NCBI GenBank assembly: GCA_035582835.1
Contig: JAYKAV010002397.1
Span: 62,001-126,000 of the forward strand
Length of the DNA: 64,000 nucleotides
Reading direction: 5' to 3'
Source of the DNA: Phoebastria nigripes
Taxonomy: Eukaryota > Chordata > Aves > Procellariiformes > Diomedeidae
The number at the start of each line of letters is the position of its first letter. Within the stretch, counting starts at the first letter, position 1. Position numbers and translations under genes: made by a program. The notes beneath the pieces are model-generated. The model worked only from the letters and a program-made list of their open reading frames with translations. It made no database searches and was not told the DNA's origin. Of the stretch, positions 11,891-33,744 are shown one piece after another.

Positions 11891-11983
11891 CTGAAGATGA
11901 TGTTTTAAGTTAACACGCTTCTATTTCACTTTGCACGTGTCTATGCTCCTACTACACTGAAGTCTGCATGCCCTGGTTTTGGG
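11891..11983 (-). pseudogene. SPRED1: Probable decayed relic of SPRED1 exon 6
   Basis: Human SPRED1 has a 102-nt exon 6 between the segments matching exon 5 and the terminal exon here. The only similar stretch I found in this intron is on the minus strand. One frame reads PKPGHADF, matching the QPG-L-D part of the human exon. After a frame change, SRSIDTCKVK followed by TAG (11921-11923) matches the SRSMEYVQ part, and NLK matches SLK near the exon end. A C/T-rich tract (about 11981-12035) lies just upstream, as expected before an acceptor. At the expected acceptor there is no AG, and the donor GT is missing after CTTCAG at 11891. The human sequence is recalled from memory, so the assignment is tentative. 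Confidence 0.5.
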
Positions 11984-14900
11984 GTAGGAGGCAGAGGAGG
12001 GAAGAGGGAAGGCAGCTGGGAAAGAGGAAGGAATAGCTTCTTAAAATACACCAGCTTCTGATTATGTAAGACTATCTGTAGCCTGCTCTAGCCATCACTT
12101 CCCTGCTTGATAATCCTTGTGTGATATATTTTAAGTACAGAACTGTAATTAGAGCTGCTTTGCCCTGGGAGTTTCAACTGGAGTATGCTAACGAGAATAA
12201 TTCTTTTTCTTGGCTCCAAGCCACGTAGTTGGACTTCCACAAGGTCTCGAGGATACAGGGTGAAGAAAGCTTATATCCTATTAAGCTAACATCACTGCTC
12301 TTCCATACTTCCCCAGACTCCAATGCAAGCAGTTAGGCCTCCCCTTTGCTTACAAAAGCAGAGTGCTTCTCAACTCTATTCTGTTTTCAAACAGGAGAAA
12401 GAGCCTATTGTTTTAGCATCAATAACTAGCTATGGCTAATTGACTTTTTTGAACAGTTAACAGCATAAATTTATTTAAGGGAAACAGCATAAAAAATGTC
12501 ATTACAATTCCGTATGTTACAGGCATAAAGGATCCTTACCCCACTGTCCACACAGAATATTACGCATGCATTTAAGACATTAAATAAAACCCATTGTTTA
12601 AAAGAAAAAACCCCAAAACCTCAAACCAAAACACCCACCCTCAACCTCCCATTCCCCAGACAGCTAATAGCCATTAAAGATCACTACAAATACTAACAAC
12701 TGTAAAATCTGACCTTTCCTCAGTCTTTGAAAGCTTTTTATTTGTTTGAGCAGAACACACCACATAGATAGAACTCATTTCTTTTTTTCAAGTCCCCAGC
12801 CAAACACCTACTAAAACGCTTAAGGTCTGACATGTTACAAACAAGGCAGCATTACGTTCTTTATGCAACTGATATTAAGAAATCATTTTTTAAGAAAGCA
12901 AGTGAGGAATGCTGAAAAACAAGCAAACAGGAGAAATGTTGGAAAAGCTTTATTTATTAAGTGCTTACATATTGGGTGTTTAATGGGACCTATATGAAAG
13001 CATGAGGTACCTGAAACCTTAAGAACAATACACAATCCAGATTCAGTTAGGTACAAATACCAGCAAAATTCAATGAGAATAATGCACATAGTCCTCTAGC
13101 CATTCAAAATTATAACTCAGTACAAGTGCCATCTCTGTGTAACAGCTGAAGCAGGAAGGGAGGAAGAGTATTACAGCAAACTGAAATTCCACAGAGAATC
13201 TCATTATGAACATAATTAGCCAACTGGAAATTAGGCAGAAAATTTTTGTTGACACGACTGAACTCACTAGTATTACACCTTACTTGAAGGGGTGCACCTT
13301 TAAACCAGGCATGGATACTTGCTTGGTACCGTAGCCTTCACTGTCTCTCCTCAAACAGATATACCTGACTTTGCTCAGCTTGTAACTCCACAATATGAGG
13401 ACACGGGCAGCTGAATGTATCATCGCAAAGTACTAAATTTAAGTTAAACACACATCAGTGTATCAGAAGCTGAAGAGCTGAGGGACTTGGGTATTTTTTA
13501 GTAACAGTCAAAGTATTACAGGTAAAGATCTGAACTGTCCTTAATCACTTCTTTAGTTTGAGCATGTACTTCTTGAGCTGTTCAACTTACGAGCACAGTA
13601 AAGAGTGTTCAAGCTTATTTATATAAAATTGAAACAAAATAGGTATTTACCTCAAGATCTGCTGTGCCACATGGTCACATGCATGGAGTTCAGCAGAGAC
13701 ACTGCAGTGAGTGCACATACTGAATGTGAGATTTTGTTGACTTGCCTATGTTCTAAANGTGTGCACCACAGGACCATGCAAAAAGCATGGAGTGTCAGAT
13801 GCAGGTGGTGCTACAATATGAGAAAAATATTTTAAAGAGCATCTGTTTAAATTTCCATGGAATCTCCCATAACTTCAGTTTACAAGAAGTGAATTCTAGC
13901 ATTGTCATTTCAAAGAAATTCCTATTTAACTTCTGTGAGACAGGCACTACCCAGTATACCACAGCTTAAATTATCATTTTCTCAGTGGCCAATTCTATAT
14001 GTGCTCTTAACACATACAGGTATTTTAGGCTACTGCACTTTTCTTTACAACTGGATGAAGACTAACAGCACATACATCACCGGTTACTGTGGCTGTTAAG
14101 TGTTAGCTGCAATAACCTAATCACTCATCTATTCTACTCTAAGAAATTTTTAAAATCTCTTTGCAAGTAAATGGGAAGAGGGAAAAATATGTACCTCTTG
14201 ATGAACAGAAAAAACAAAAATATGAGGTGACTTACACAAAAAGATAATTGAAGCAGATCAATGATTAAAAATCAGAAGTTCGTAACTTCAAGCTCTTTAG
14301 TTAGTTCTCCAGATAACACTGTTTGCTTCTTTTGCCTAATAAAGCAGTTAGAGAGCAGCTGATACAAGACTTTAATACAATCCTATCTTTCTTTGCAAGA
14401 ATGACTGAGGGCATTAAAAAGCTTTGGAGCAGAAATATTTTCTGATGAAGTGTTCACAACTACTTGAACTTGCATTCCGCTTTGACTCCTGTTATTAAGC
14501 TTATTCTAAAAAGCTCCCCATGTGTTTGCTTCTAGGCATAAGACCCTCAAATTAATTATTATCCAACTCACTATTAAGTCTATTTCTACAGTCTACAAAA
14601 ACTGTCAGTTCTTTGAGGCTTAGAAAAAAGTAAAATGTACATTGTTAAAGGAAAAGTTGTAACATTGCCTTTCCAATCTAACGTTGTATAAACATGACCT
14701 CTTTTAAAAAATGTCTGTACATCAGCCTTCCTCACGTTAGTGTTTTTTTTTCCGTTTTAAGAATCTGTTTACCAATAGCTTAATACTTTTCATGCATAAC
14801 TGATATACTGTTTTCCTTTCTGTAGCAAAATAGAATATTTTAGTTTAAATAGGCAGTTAGAAAGCATAAACAATGTTTCACTAAAAATATTTAGCAAAAG

Positions 14901-15341
14901 TGCCCCACTGTGTAATGCATCCAAGATATCCATTTTAAAGATACTTTTCAGTATTTCTAATCAAAACAATATTAGTGTACATGTAACCAAGATTGAGCTC
15001 ATGGCCAATTAACATTTTCTGAACAAATTTAAACAGTTTTTCAAGGCTGCAGATACAGAAGTCTGTAATACAGAAATCTGACTTCAAAGAAAGTGAAAGA
15101 TTATTCATGTAGTCTGCTGCACTACAGGCATAGGTGAATACCTTCACAAAGCTTTACCTCTGCCATAATAATGCTGTAGTATTTCATCTGCAAAGCTTAT
15201 ATTGATCATTTCAAGAAGTTGAGAGTATAATACTACATACAGGGTGTCTCAAAATGAAAGTGCTTTCTTGTCAGAAACTACATACTGTGCCATTAATGCA
15301 GCAAGCAAAGTAAGAACCGCTTCTTTTGTTGGTAGTCTTAC

Positions 15342-15500
15342 CTGGTTAGGTTGGCTAGGAAAACAGGCTCTCCTTGTGTTGAAATCCTCAAATGCTGAAG
15401 GCCTTAAATTTGCACTGTTGTAAGGTTCACTGGTTACTACAGTTTCGTGTTGGAAAAGGTGATCTTTCATTAATGAACCTGATGTATTTTCTTGAGTAGT
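15342..15500 (-). CDS. SPRED1: SPRED1 exon 5 (linker between EVH1 and KBD)
   Basis: The exon is 159 nt, exactly 53 codons, about residues 143-195, phase 0 at both ends. The acceptor reads ttctag before ACTACTCAAGAA, and the donor is CAACCTAACCAG followed by GTAAGACTA. The translation begins [20 protein letters not shown] and continues [20 protein letters not shown], which lines up without gaps with the same 53-residue segment of human SPRED1. It is a low-complexity serine/threonine-rich linker with no catalytic role; its N-terminal part is the least conserved. Reading past the donor stays open for about 30 more codons, which is intronic and not taken as coding. Because both ends are in phase 0, this exon can splice straight to the terminal exon without a frame change. 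Confidence 0.94.
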
Positions 15501-18500
15501 CTAGAATACATAAGAACTCCCTTGAAATGATTTTGCATTTATACAAAAACCACACCAAAACCACCAAGTTCGTACATAAATGCATTAATATTCTACATAA
15601 CGTGTTAGAGGCATCTATAAACACAAGTATTTTTAAATACACATTTTTAAAGTACTTATAAGTAGGCAAGTATTTTCTTTACTATGAGTCAGCCTTGGAA
15701 AATAAGAGTGCCTTCTCTGCAGAGCGTGCACAACTTGAGCATTAGAGATACATGCCTTTAACTCAGTTGCCAAATCAGACTGAGGAACTTCTTCAAGGGG
15801 AGATTAGCCCAGTCTCTGTGATTATGCTTTCTCTAACTACCCACGAGGCTGCCAGTATTTACAAATATACAATTGGAGGACAACATTTCTGAGACTAATA
15901 AGGCAAAAGCTAGTCAGACCTTTTAATAAATTAAAAGCAAGATCAGCTGGAAAGGAATGGAAAGTCAGTTTTAACATATACTGGCTCAGTTAAAATACTT
16001 AATTCCAGCAAGTGTGTATTAAACAACTAATGACTGTCTTTTTGAAATTAAGGTTATGTCAGGCAATTTGATACAAAAATGAGACCATGTGGCAACATAT
16101 AATGAGATATCTGCAGGACGTGTGCCACTCAGAATAAGGAAGAGCAAGTATGTTCGGGTGGAATATTGGCTTGTGAGATGATCCAATTTCTGAAAAGAAT
16201 AGAAAAACAACACAGTTCTCATTCTTTAAGCTTAACTGACTGGGATATACTTAGGATACAGTAGAGCATATTGATACAAATCCCATTGGGCTGCCAAAAA
16301 TGTACTGTACAATGTTTTGTTTGTATTGAGAGACGCTGTAAAGTTCACTGGCTGTCATCATCTGATAGCACTGAGAAAATTCTGGCATCATCCAACTTCC
16401 ATCAATGAGTATGTTCCAGCTTTATTATAAGGATTTGTATATATCAAGAAAACATCAAGGGGGAAACAATAAAAATACTGCAGAAAACTACTGAGGCTGA
16501 GGCAATCCTGAAGTTTTGGCAGTAAGGAACTTATTCTGGGATTACATTAGCACCTCACGTACATAAAAGCCTAATGTATCAAGTCTTAAGACATCTAGAT
16601 AAAGTGGAAGTAGCTGTTCTGTAGCTGACCTTTAGAAGAAAGAAAATCATCACATCACTAAGAATTTACATATTGTTCAGAAGCACTCTGAGTGGAAAAA
16701 CATTAAAATTAGTAATTAATTAATGATCAGCTTTAATTAATACTAGAGAGCATACACCCCATGAAAGACAATAGCTCAGTCAGGTTAAAGTTCCACTGAA
16801 AAATTTTGAAGGCAAAACTCCAGAAAGAAGTACTTTTTGCAGATCCTTGAGCATGACAACACCACTAAGCAATTGACCCTGTTGTTGTCAAAATTAAATT
16901 CTCTGGTCAAACACTGTTGGGAAAGGAGTACAAAAGAAATGTTGAAATGACTGGCAAGAGTTAGATTTCATGGTTCTATACTTATTTTAAGAGCAAAAAG
17001 CACCAAATATTAGTGCAGTATCAGACATCTTCCTAGCAGGAGATACTTCTGCAGGTACATTGCCCAATGACATAAAAAGCTTCCAAAACACTGGTTCAAA
17101 CCACAGGAGAGCTGCATTCAGAATGAGGAAGAAAAGCCTACAACTATTTTTGGTTTGAGCAATTTTATAAATGCTTACAAGCAGAAACTATTTAAGCTAG
17201 GAACACACTTAACAGCTAGAAGCCATTTTACAGAAACCACAGTGATAAGCACTACCTAACCCCTTCACCCCCCCAGCTATTATCAATTTGAGTGGCCTAG
17301 GGAGAAGGATGAGAGCTCCAAAAACTACTACTACTTCCTTCGCAGGGGAAAAAACACATACTACCCACAAGCCAGTCTTTATACCTGGGTGAGATTTGCA
17401 ACAGCCTGCATTATTTCCTGTCCCTGCAGGTGATTCACACCTTTTTTCTTCAGAAATAAACTACCAACACTATAGAGCAAAAAGGACACATGCCCACATT
17501 CACACAGACAGACACATGCTCCCCTTGGCAGTCAAGAAGGGCTCCATCTAATAAAGGAGACACACACCGATCATCTATTACAGTGCTAACTAGCAGTGCC
17601 AGACACTGATGTATGAAATACAAACATCTTAAAGCATGCCTTTGTGCCCTATATGCAGCAATTATAAAGGAACGCTTTTATAAAATTCCAACACAGACAC
17701 CACAATTCAAGCTAATTGACTTCAAGGACAAATTTGGGGGTGGCAGGAGACAGAGAAAGGCATCTGACCTTTGCAAGGCAAGAACTCATGAGACAGCTGN
17801 TTGGAAAGCACAATGCTCAGCCTACCAACCTAAACACTATAGGTAAGCGGACACAGCCTAACTTCTGGTATTTATGAAAAATGAAAAGCGATCAGGTCAG
17901 TTATGATCTTACTTAGCCTATAAATATTCACTATGCAGAACTACAGAGATGCCAGAGGAACATCCTGAACTCTGTATTTTTAATTAAACTGATAGTTTAG
18001 ATACAGCCAAACCACGTTTATTAGTAGCAAAAAGGCTTTCTTTGGACAACACTTCCTGCTCCAATGTGATGTTTTATGACAGGATCATAAACACCTGAAA
18101 ACCCACATTTATAATGGAAATGCTGACAACCTGAAGGAAAAGGCCCTAGAAACAAAAATGCTATTGTATTGAAAATGCATTTAAGTAAAAAGCAAACATG
18201 TAAAGTTTTCCACAAGAACTAAGCTTGGTATATTAAATATACAGAATATTACACACAAACACAGATGCACACATTCCTCTTTTCTACTGTCCGAAGCAAT
18301 TACACCGCCCACATTCAATATCCTTTAACCACAGCCTGCAAAGTACAGTACTGGCATAGGTTATTCAGTATCATCTGTAAAGTAACCTACGCCAGTTTTT
18401 AATGCACAACGGAAATCTGGTTTGCTCCCAGCTGCTGGTATAATAATTACTGTCCTATGGTTGCTAAGAGATACTCTGAATTTTTTTCCAAGACTACTAA

Positions 18501-20663
18501 AACATTTCTGTGCGCGCAGGCAAAAGGATGCTGGGTAAAGCAATAAAATGACTCCAGCTGTAGCTCTCCAGCAGAATTCAAAGCCAGATGACAGCTGTAG
18601 AGAAAATGAAAACCAGACTGAGCTTCTCTTCTTCTTCAAATTTTCTCTCCTTACTTCTCCCAGTTTGCCAGAGTTAAGTCTGGGAGAGAATTCAACATTG
18701 TTCTGCAAACATTGTTAAAAATGTTCTGCTCTAAGTAAGTTTAATGATTACACAGAAGGATGGATGAGAGACCACATTTCCGTTGCATCCCAGTTCTTGT
18801 ATTTACTTCCCATGAGGCCTGAAAATCTGCTGTTTGATACTAACCAACACAAGAAGCGTTTAAATGTTTTTTCCTTAATTTTTGAATTGTGAATAAATGA
18901 TACAGGTTTCAAAAACATTTGAATAACTTCCTTCTGCTTTAGCTATTTCTAAGATTGATGGAGCAACTAGTTTCATATTTGGCAAAGAAACTCTATTATA
19001 ATCAGGTATGTATTTCTGACATGGACTGAAATATTACCTAGATTACTCTGAATGTTTTGTACAGTTTAAAGTAAAAAATAAGGCATTTGACATGCCTCTT
19101 TCTTCCAAGGCTGTTCTACCTGAATAGAAAGCATACTAGAGGTTTTTAGGGATTCCAAGGAAGGAACTAGTAAATTAAAACACAAAGCATAACTCTGGGG
19201 AAATAAGGGAGAGATGGAGATGTAAAGAGGCTGTTAGGGATACTGGTGAGAAAAAAAAAAAATTCCCCCTCTTTTTTGAATACTACTCCACAAAAAAGCT
19301 TAATAAACCCAAATAATTTTAGCACAATATATTATTAGATTTATTTTAAATGGATAATATAAATTAGTATTACTTTTAGTTCTAGGAACTACACCTAGCC
19401 AATTTATTAAGTGCACTAAATATTGCTAATCTTTAGTGTTTTATCACACAGTATTTTCTTCTCTGTAAAAACAATACAGCGCCAAGGGTAAATTATTTCA
19501 CATTTCCTTAGAAGTCATAATGTCAAGTTATTTTTCTAAAATAAAACTTCTGCAAACCTTTTGTTATAGACAAAATAAATTGAATGGTCACTAAATAGTG
19601 TATTTACAAAGAGGCACATGAACCATTTATGTCCTCCTTGCCTGCACCAAAACCACTTAGGATGCGTGTAAGTTGCAGGCCTTTTCCCCTTCATATTGAC
19701 AAAAAGCCCTATGTACCTATTTCTGACAGAACAAGCCAAACTTTTTTTTTCCTGCTTATAATTTATCAGTCTACAGTTTTCTTCTGCCAGTAGTAAGAAA
19801 CTCAAAAGCATAAGTGCTCCATTTCTTATTACTTCAAAACTGTTAAAATGTGCTGGTAGCCTATAAATAACACCAGTATGGCTGAATCAACGAAACCTGA
19901 AAGAAATTAAGACTCAACTGTTCTGTTTTTCAGTTCTCAAAAGCAAGACTTAGGCATTTCAGTATCCAAAACCCACATAAAAATACTTTTAAATGCATGA
20001 GCTCTAGATTTCATTTAGTTAGATTTACTTCTAAGAAAAAAAAAAAATTTCTGATTTTTACATTTTTTCAGTTAAGCTAGATGAGTTTTAAAGCAAGAAG
20101 TTTATATTTGGTAGAAGAAAAGAATCTGAGCCAATCTTCGAACAAACAAGCAAACTGACTGAAACAAGCTGCTTGTCTACTGTATTCAAAACGCCTGGTT
20201 TTATACCAAAAAATCCAAACCTTTTACCAAAACAAATTCCCAGTATATATTTCCTTACATTCCATATATACATGTACATTTCCATACACATTCCCAGGAT
20301 CCATTTACAAACATTACAGCAAGTCAGATAGCTCTTCATTAACTCATTTGTGTACTTCTATTCAAAATTAATCCAGTAAGACTAAGGCTTATTTAATGAT
20401 ATAAACAATTTGCATATAAGATGTTCATTAAACAACTAACAGTAATTGTAATCATTTAAGCACCCTTTACAAGCAAGTATGAACACCCTTAAGTGATGGT
20501 ATTTTTTTAATACTAAGATTTTTAATACTAAGATTTTAACATTATTTGTGAAGAAATTATAGCATCTAAAGAAGCTATAACGAAGCTATGTCTTCTTAAA
20601 ATGATTAAATTTGACCTTCAGCGAGAAGAATGCTTTCTCTGTGAGATTTTATTTAAAGAATGT

Positions 20664-20686
20664 AAAAAAAAAAAAAAAAAAAAAAA
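20664..20686. repeat. Poly-A tract, 23 bases
   Basis: An uninterrupted A run in intron 4. Confidence 0.95.
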
Positions 20687-21645
20687 TCTAGTGACCCAAG
20701 ATACAATATAGCGAGCAAAGTGCTAGCCTAGAATGCACAAGAGTTCAATTTTTGGATTTGCATTTAAGAGTTGCACATACAAGTTTTGGACAACCCCTAT
20801 TTCTGCTTGCTACATTTATAAAATGTGATAATACTTATTACAAGTAGGCATTGAGGTTTAACAGCAGTGCCACTGACTAGATCAGAATGCTGTGTGTTTT
20901 AATCTTATTTGGATCATTTTATTTGCTCTCTGTAGCACCGAATATAACCAACCAGTAAAACAACTTACGAAGCATGTTTTGCTTTCTTCATCACTAATCA
21001 TCTTCATTTAAAAAAAAACCAAAACACTGTTAATGAAATTTATGTACAAACTACATACTATATTCATACTTCAAATATGCACTAAATATAGGATTCCNGC
21101 TGTGTAAGATGACTAGAACAGCATAGGCAAAACACCTTGACAGCAGATGATGTAACTTACAAAGACCTATTAAAATTAATATTTTCAAATGTACCTTGAT
21201 GACATCCTGGGGACTTTACCTACCATACTAACTAAGAAAGAAAGAAATGAAACCGAAGAATATCAATACACATGATAGTTACTACAGGGTATAGACAAAA
21301 ATCTAAGTGCATTAACAAACATGCTATGAAAAGTAAGTGTGAAATAACCCTTTTCTCTTTTTGATACTNTGCTATTTTAGAAACAACTTACGACTACTTA
21401 ATATTTTTATTAAATGGAGGAGCTCCACTGCTTGATCTTTTGTACTTCATTCCTTAGAGGTTACAAATTACAATTCTGGAAGATTGTTCTGATGAAACAA
21501 CAAACATCCCATTGCCCTCATATCCAAGTGTCAACCTGCTCTTTAACATTCTATACACACTCTAAAATGCCCTTGCATGGATACACTCCAAAACTTACTC
21601 AGAAATACTATTAGAGACTTGGGAAAACAGCTTATAGAATAAACA

Positions 21646-21668
21646 GGGCGGGGGGGGTGGGGGGTGGG
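21646..21668 (+). repeat. G-rich stretch, possible G-quadruplex
   Basis: Four G runs of 3, 8, 6 and 3 bases are separated by single C or T bases. This satisfies the usual quadruplex pattern on the + strand, which is the template strand for SPRED1. Confidence 0.8.
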
Positions 21669-22309
21669 AATCATTAGGCCTTTTAAACTATAGTGGGGTG
21701 GGAAGAAGCGGGGACAAGTCAACATACATAATACATTATCTTTAAACACAATGGTCTCAGCAGTCTTTCAAATTAAAAAAAACCTGGGGTATCAAGTTCC
21801 ACTTACAACAGTATCAATCTTGGAAGAGGAAAGGAATTAATCATTTGAAGGGGAATGTACACTATTCGGTATTTCCAAGATATTCTTGATGACTAGACCT
21901 GGTGCCTGTAACTAAAATGCTGGAGCCTTTCTATACTGACATTCATAACCCTGCAATTATGGCTTTGTTATTGATACATAAACCTGATTTAGATGAAGCA
22001 TAGCTAAACGAGGGTGGGTTCAGCCCTCCCTGCATTTCTTTTGTTTTTCCCCCTTCTGGTAGTTATCAATAGGCAATTCTAGTATCATTTATTTTACTTT
22101 GGTATGCAGAGATATGGTAAGAGAGATTGGCTAGCTTTTTTTGCCTCTAGAAAACAGGTAATTCTTGCCATCTATCCAGAGCACGAATCCACAATTAAGC
22201 AATGTGTGTTGTGGTGAAGTCATGAAATATGTTTTCCTGTCTGGAATGCAACAGATAATTCTACCAGCAGTTTGCACCAAACAGGATTGTTTGTACCTGT
22301 AAGTTATAT

Positions 22310-22420
22310 ATAGAGAGAGTATTTTTAAAAATATATGTATTTATTTTTTAAATATATATAAAGTAAATCTACATCATCTATTTACATATCTAAATATATC
22401 TGTATTTACATCTATATAGA
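22310..22420. repeat. AT-rich low-complexity stretch
   Basis: Made mainly of tata, ttta and taaa words (atatatgtatttatttttta and similar), without a single clean repeat unit. Confidence 0.7.
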
Positions 22421-24018
22421 ATGGATGATGTAAATACACCTTTCTCCACTTTCTCAATAACAAATTTTGTAAATATAAAGAATCACAGATATTTGCTTCA
22501 ATTTTGGNATCCTTATATAGAAACGTAATAACTAGGCAGCATAATCAAGAGGTAATTAGTTTCCTCTAATCTCATTAGGCCTGTAGAAATTGCTCAATTA
22601 TTAATCCTTGCAACAAAGCGTGTTTAAACAAGTCTTTTAAAAGCTGATTAAGGATTGCATTAACTTTGGCACACATTTCCTCCACCCTGTCAAAATCTCA
22701 TTCCTATTTGAAATGCAAAATATCTAATTTTTACAGCAATTTTACTTTAAAGTGCTTTAAAATAAAGCACCGCAAATAAAGAGCAACAGGTGGTTGCACA
22801 GCCAACACTTACACAAAGAGATACATTTCTTCTACCATATAATGGAAAGAAATCAGGAGACTTTTCTGCATTGCCACTGCATTGCAGTATCCTTTCTAAA
22901 TACTTGACTCTGTCTCCTATCGTAATTTGATTCTTACCCATATCTTCAAAGTAGGCTGCTAATTTTCTTGATTTTGTGTTGCAGAGGTTGTACAGTGCAT
23001 CTGTCTACACTGATAAAGAATTTAATATTGCATAAGTCACAAAACTCTTTCCCTCGAGAAACCACTTAGGAATACTATCAGTTTTCTGAACAGTCACTAA
23101 GACCCCTGAGTCAGCTTGTTTCTATATCAGCTTCACATTAATTTCATTATCTGCACTCTGAAAACTGAACATATGTGTGAATAAAGTCAAGACTTTCCCT
23201 GAAACTGTAAATAGGAAAGAAGAGATGACAAGCACACATAGACACAAGTAGGTTTTTACTCAGTTATATTACAGCTATTTACTGTATATATGTATCCATA
23301 ATATTTGTTTATACAGGCTTTTTAATTACATGGATTCTTGGATATTACCAGGCAGTGCTACACATCAGTGTTACAGTACTTGATATGGTATTTGTGTAAA
23401 GCATTATAACTCTGAAGCATAGTAGGAGATAAGTTTTTACCTCTTATGCCACTATGACCTATAAAAATTGAGTGGTGCAAATAAGGATCAATAAAAATTT
23501 GAATCTCAGCAAGTGACTGCTTTATCTTCAGTGTGTTTTTAAAAATTATCTGAACTTCCGCCCTTGTTTGGACTAGATTCTTTTAACCGTTATCTCAGCA
23601 TCTTTTCAACTCTAACCATACAATGTTAGAAGTGTCTATCACTGCAGAGTGAAATCTAGGAAAACAAATAGGATGTGCAAGTAAAAGAAGATGATTCCTG
23701 ACTGCTCTATTTTTTTCCCCCAGAAGAATATTTCAAGTTCCCATGAGTTCAAAGAGGACACATAACCTAGAACAGACATTGTAAACTTAAAAATTAAACT
23801 CAGGATGGTTAATAATCCTATTGATTAAGTAGTGACTACTTAGTTTAGGACAGATAATATTGTAAGTCTTCTAGATAACTGTTCTGGAACTTATTTCATT
23901 AAACTGAATTTTGCTATTGCTCTTATTTTGCTTATTCTCACTAATGAAAACAAAAATTATTCAATGAATTTCTTCAAAAAATAACTGCACAATTAATTAA
24001 AAAAATTTAAATACTCAC

Positions 24019-24068
24019 TTGAAAGCAGTCTTCTGCCACTTCAACATCATTTTGGGAGGGTGGGTAAC
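24019..24068 (-). CDS. SPRED1: SPRED1 exon 4 (short linker exon)
   Basis: This 50-nt exon is too short to find as an open frame alone. It lies between the acceptor ttctgtag and the donor gtgagtat. The first two bases complete the glycine codon left open by exon 3 (G then GT), and the remaining 16 codons read YPPSQNDVEVAEDCFQ, ending in phase 0. Human SPRED1 has a glycine-initiated acidic linker of nearly the same length here (GCPESKNEAEGADDLQ as I recall it), so the bird exon has about one extra codon. Position, phase, splice sites and acidic composition all agree with exon 4. It directly follows the EVH1 domain and is probably disordered. Confidence 0.9.
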
Positions 24069-33569
<9,501 letters not shown>

Positions 33570-33744
33570 CGTTTTATCCCTGAGTCGTTCTCCATGGATA
33601 AGAAAATCAGCACAGCTATTCTCTTCCTGGGGAATGACTTTGAAGACTGTGACACAGCTTAGTCCACCCCCTCCAAGTGGTAACCATCCACCACTTGAGT
33701 CATCCCGGGTCATCACCACAGCTCGCACTCGTGCATAACTATTA
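33570..33744 (-). CDS. SPRED1: SPRED1 exon 2 (first half of EVH1 domain)
   Basis: The exon is 175 nt. One base completes the last codon of exon 1, then 58 codons follow, about residues 12-69. The acceptor is catctcttccag before TAATAGTTATGC, and the donor is AAAACG followed by GTAACA. The translation runs [20 protein letters not shown], then [16 protein letters not shown] and HGERLRDKT, the first strands of an EVH1 domain; the [19 protein letters not shown] block is highly conserved in SPRED proteins. The exon joins exon 3 in phase 0. The in-frame residues upstream of the acceptor are intronic. The initiator exon is not in the window, so the protein start cannot be placed here. Confidence 0.96.

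Larger units (their letters stand above)
10428..15341 (-). other. SPRED1 intron between exon 5 and terminal exon
   Basis: The intron is about 4.9 kb. It begins with GTAAGACTA at 15341 and ends with the acceptor at 10428-10429. It contains the probable exon 6 relic, a poly-A run at 11657-11682 and otherwise no recognisable gene or element. In human SPRED1 this interval is split in two by exon 6; here it seems to behave as one intron. Confidence 0.85.
15501..24018 (-). other. SPRED1 intron 4
   Basis: The intron is about 8.5 kb, with donor gtgagtat at 24018 and acceptor ttctag at 15501. It holds a poly-A run at 20664-20686, a G-rich stretch at 21646-21668, an AT-rich stretch near 22310-22420 and a block dense in homeodomain-type motifs at about 22540-22700. 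A 115-codon minus-strand frame at 18361-18708 has no domain and lacks splice context. Confidence 0.9.

Noticed and set aside
13620..13700. Possible alternative exon 6 ending at a ttacctcaag donor
   Set aside because: The minus strand has a good donor, but the upstream translation (HACDHVAQQIL) does not match the SPRED1 segment and no clean acceptor precedes it.
15249..15341. Open extension of exon 5 past its donor
   Set aside because: The consensus donor CAG/GTAAGA and agreement with the SPRED1 exon boundary show this is intronic read-through.
18361..18708. 115-codon open frame on the minus strand
   Set aside because: Lies inside intron 4. The chain from exon 4 to exon 5 is in frame without it, and the product resembles nothing known.
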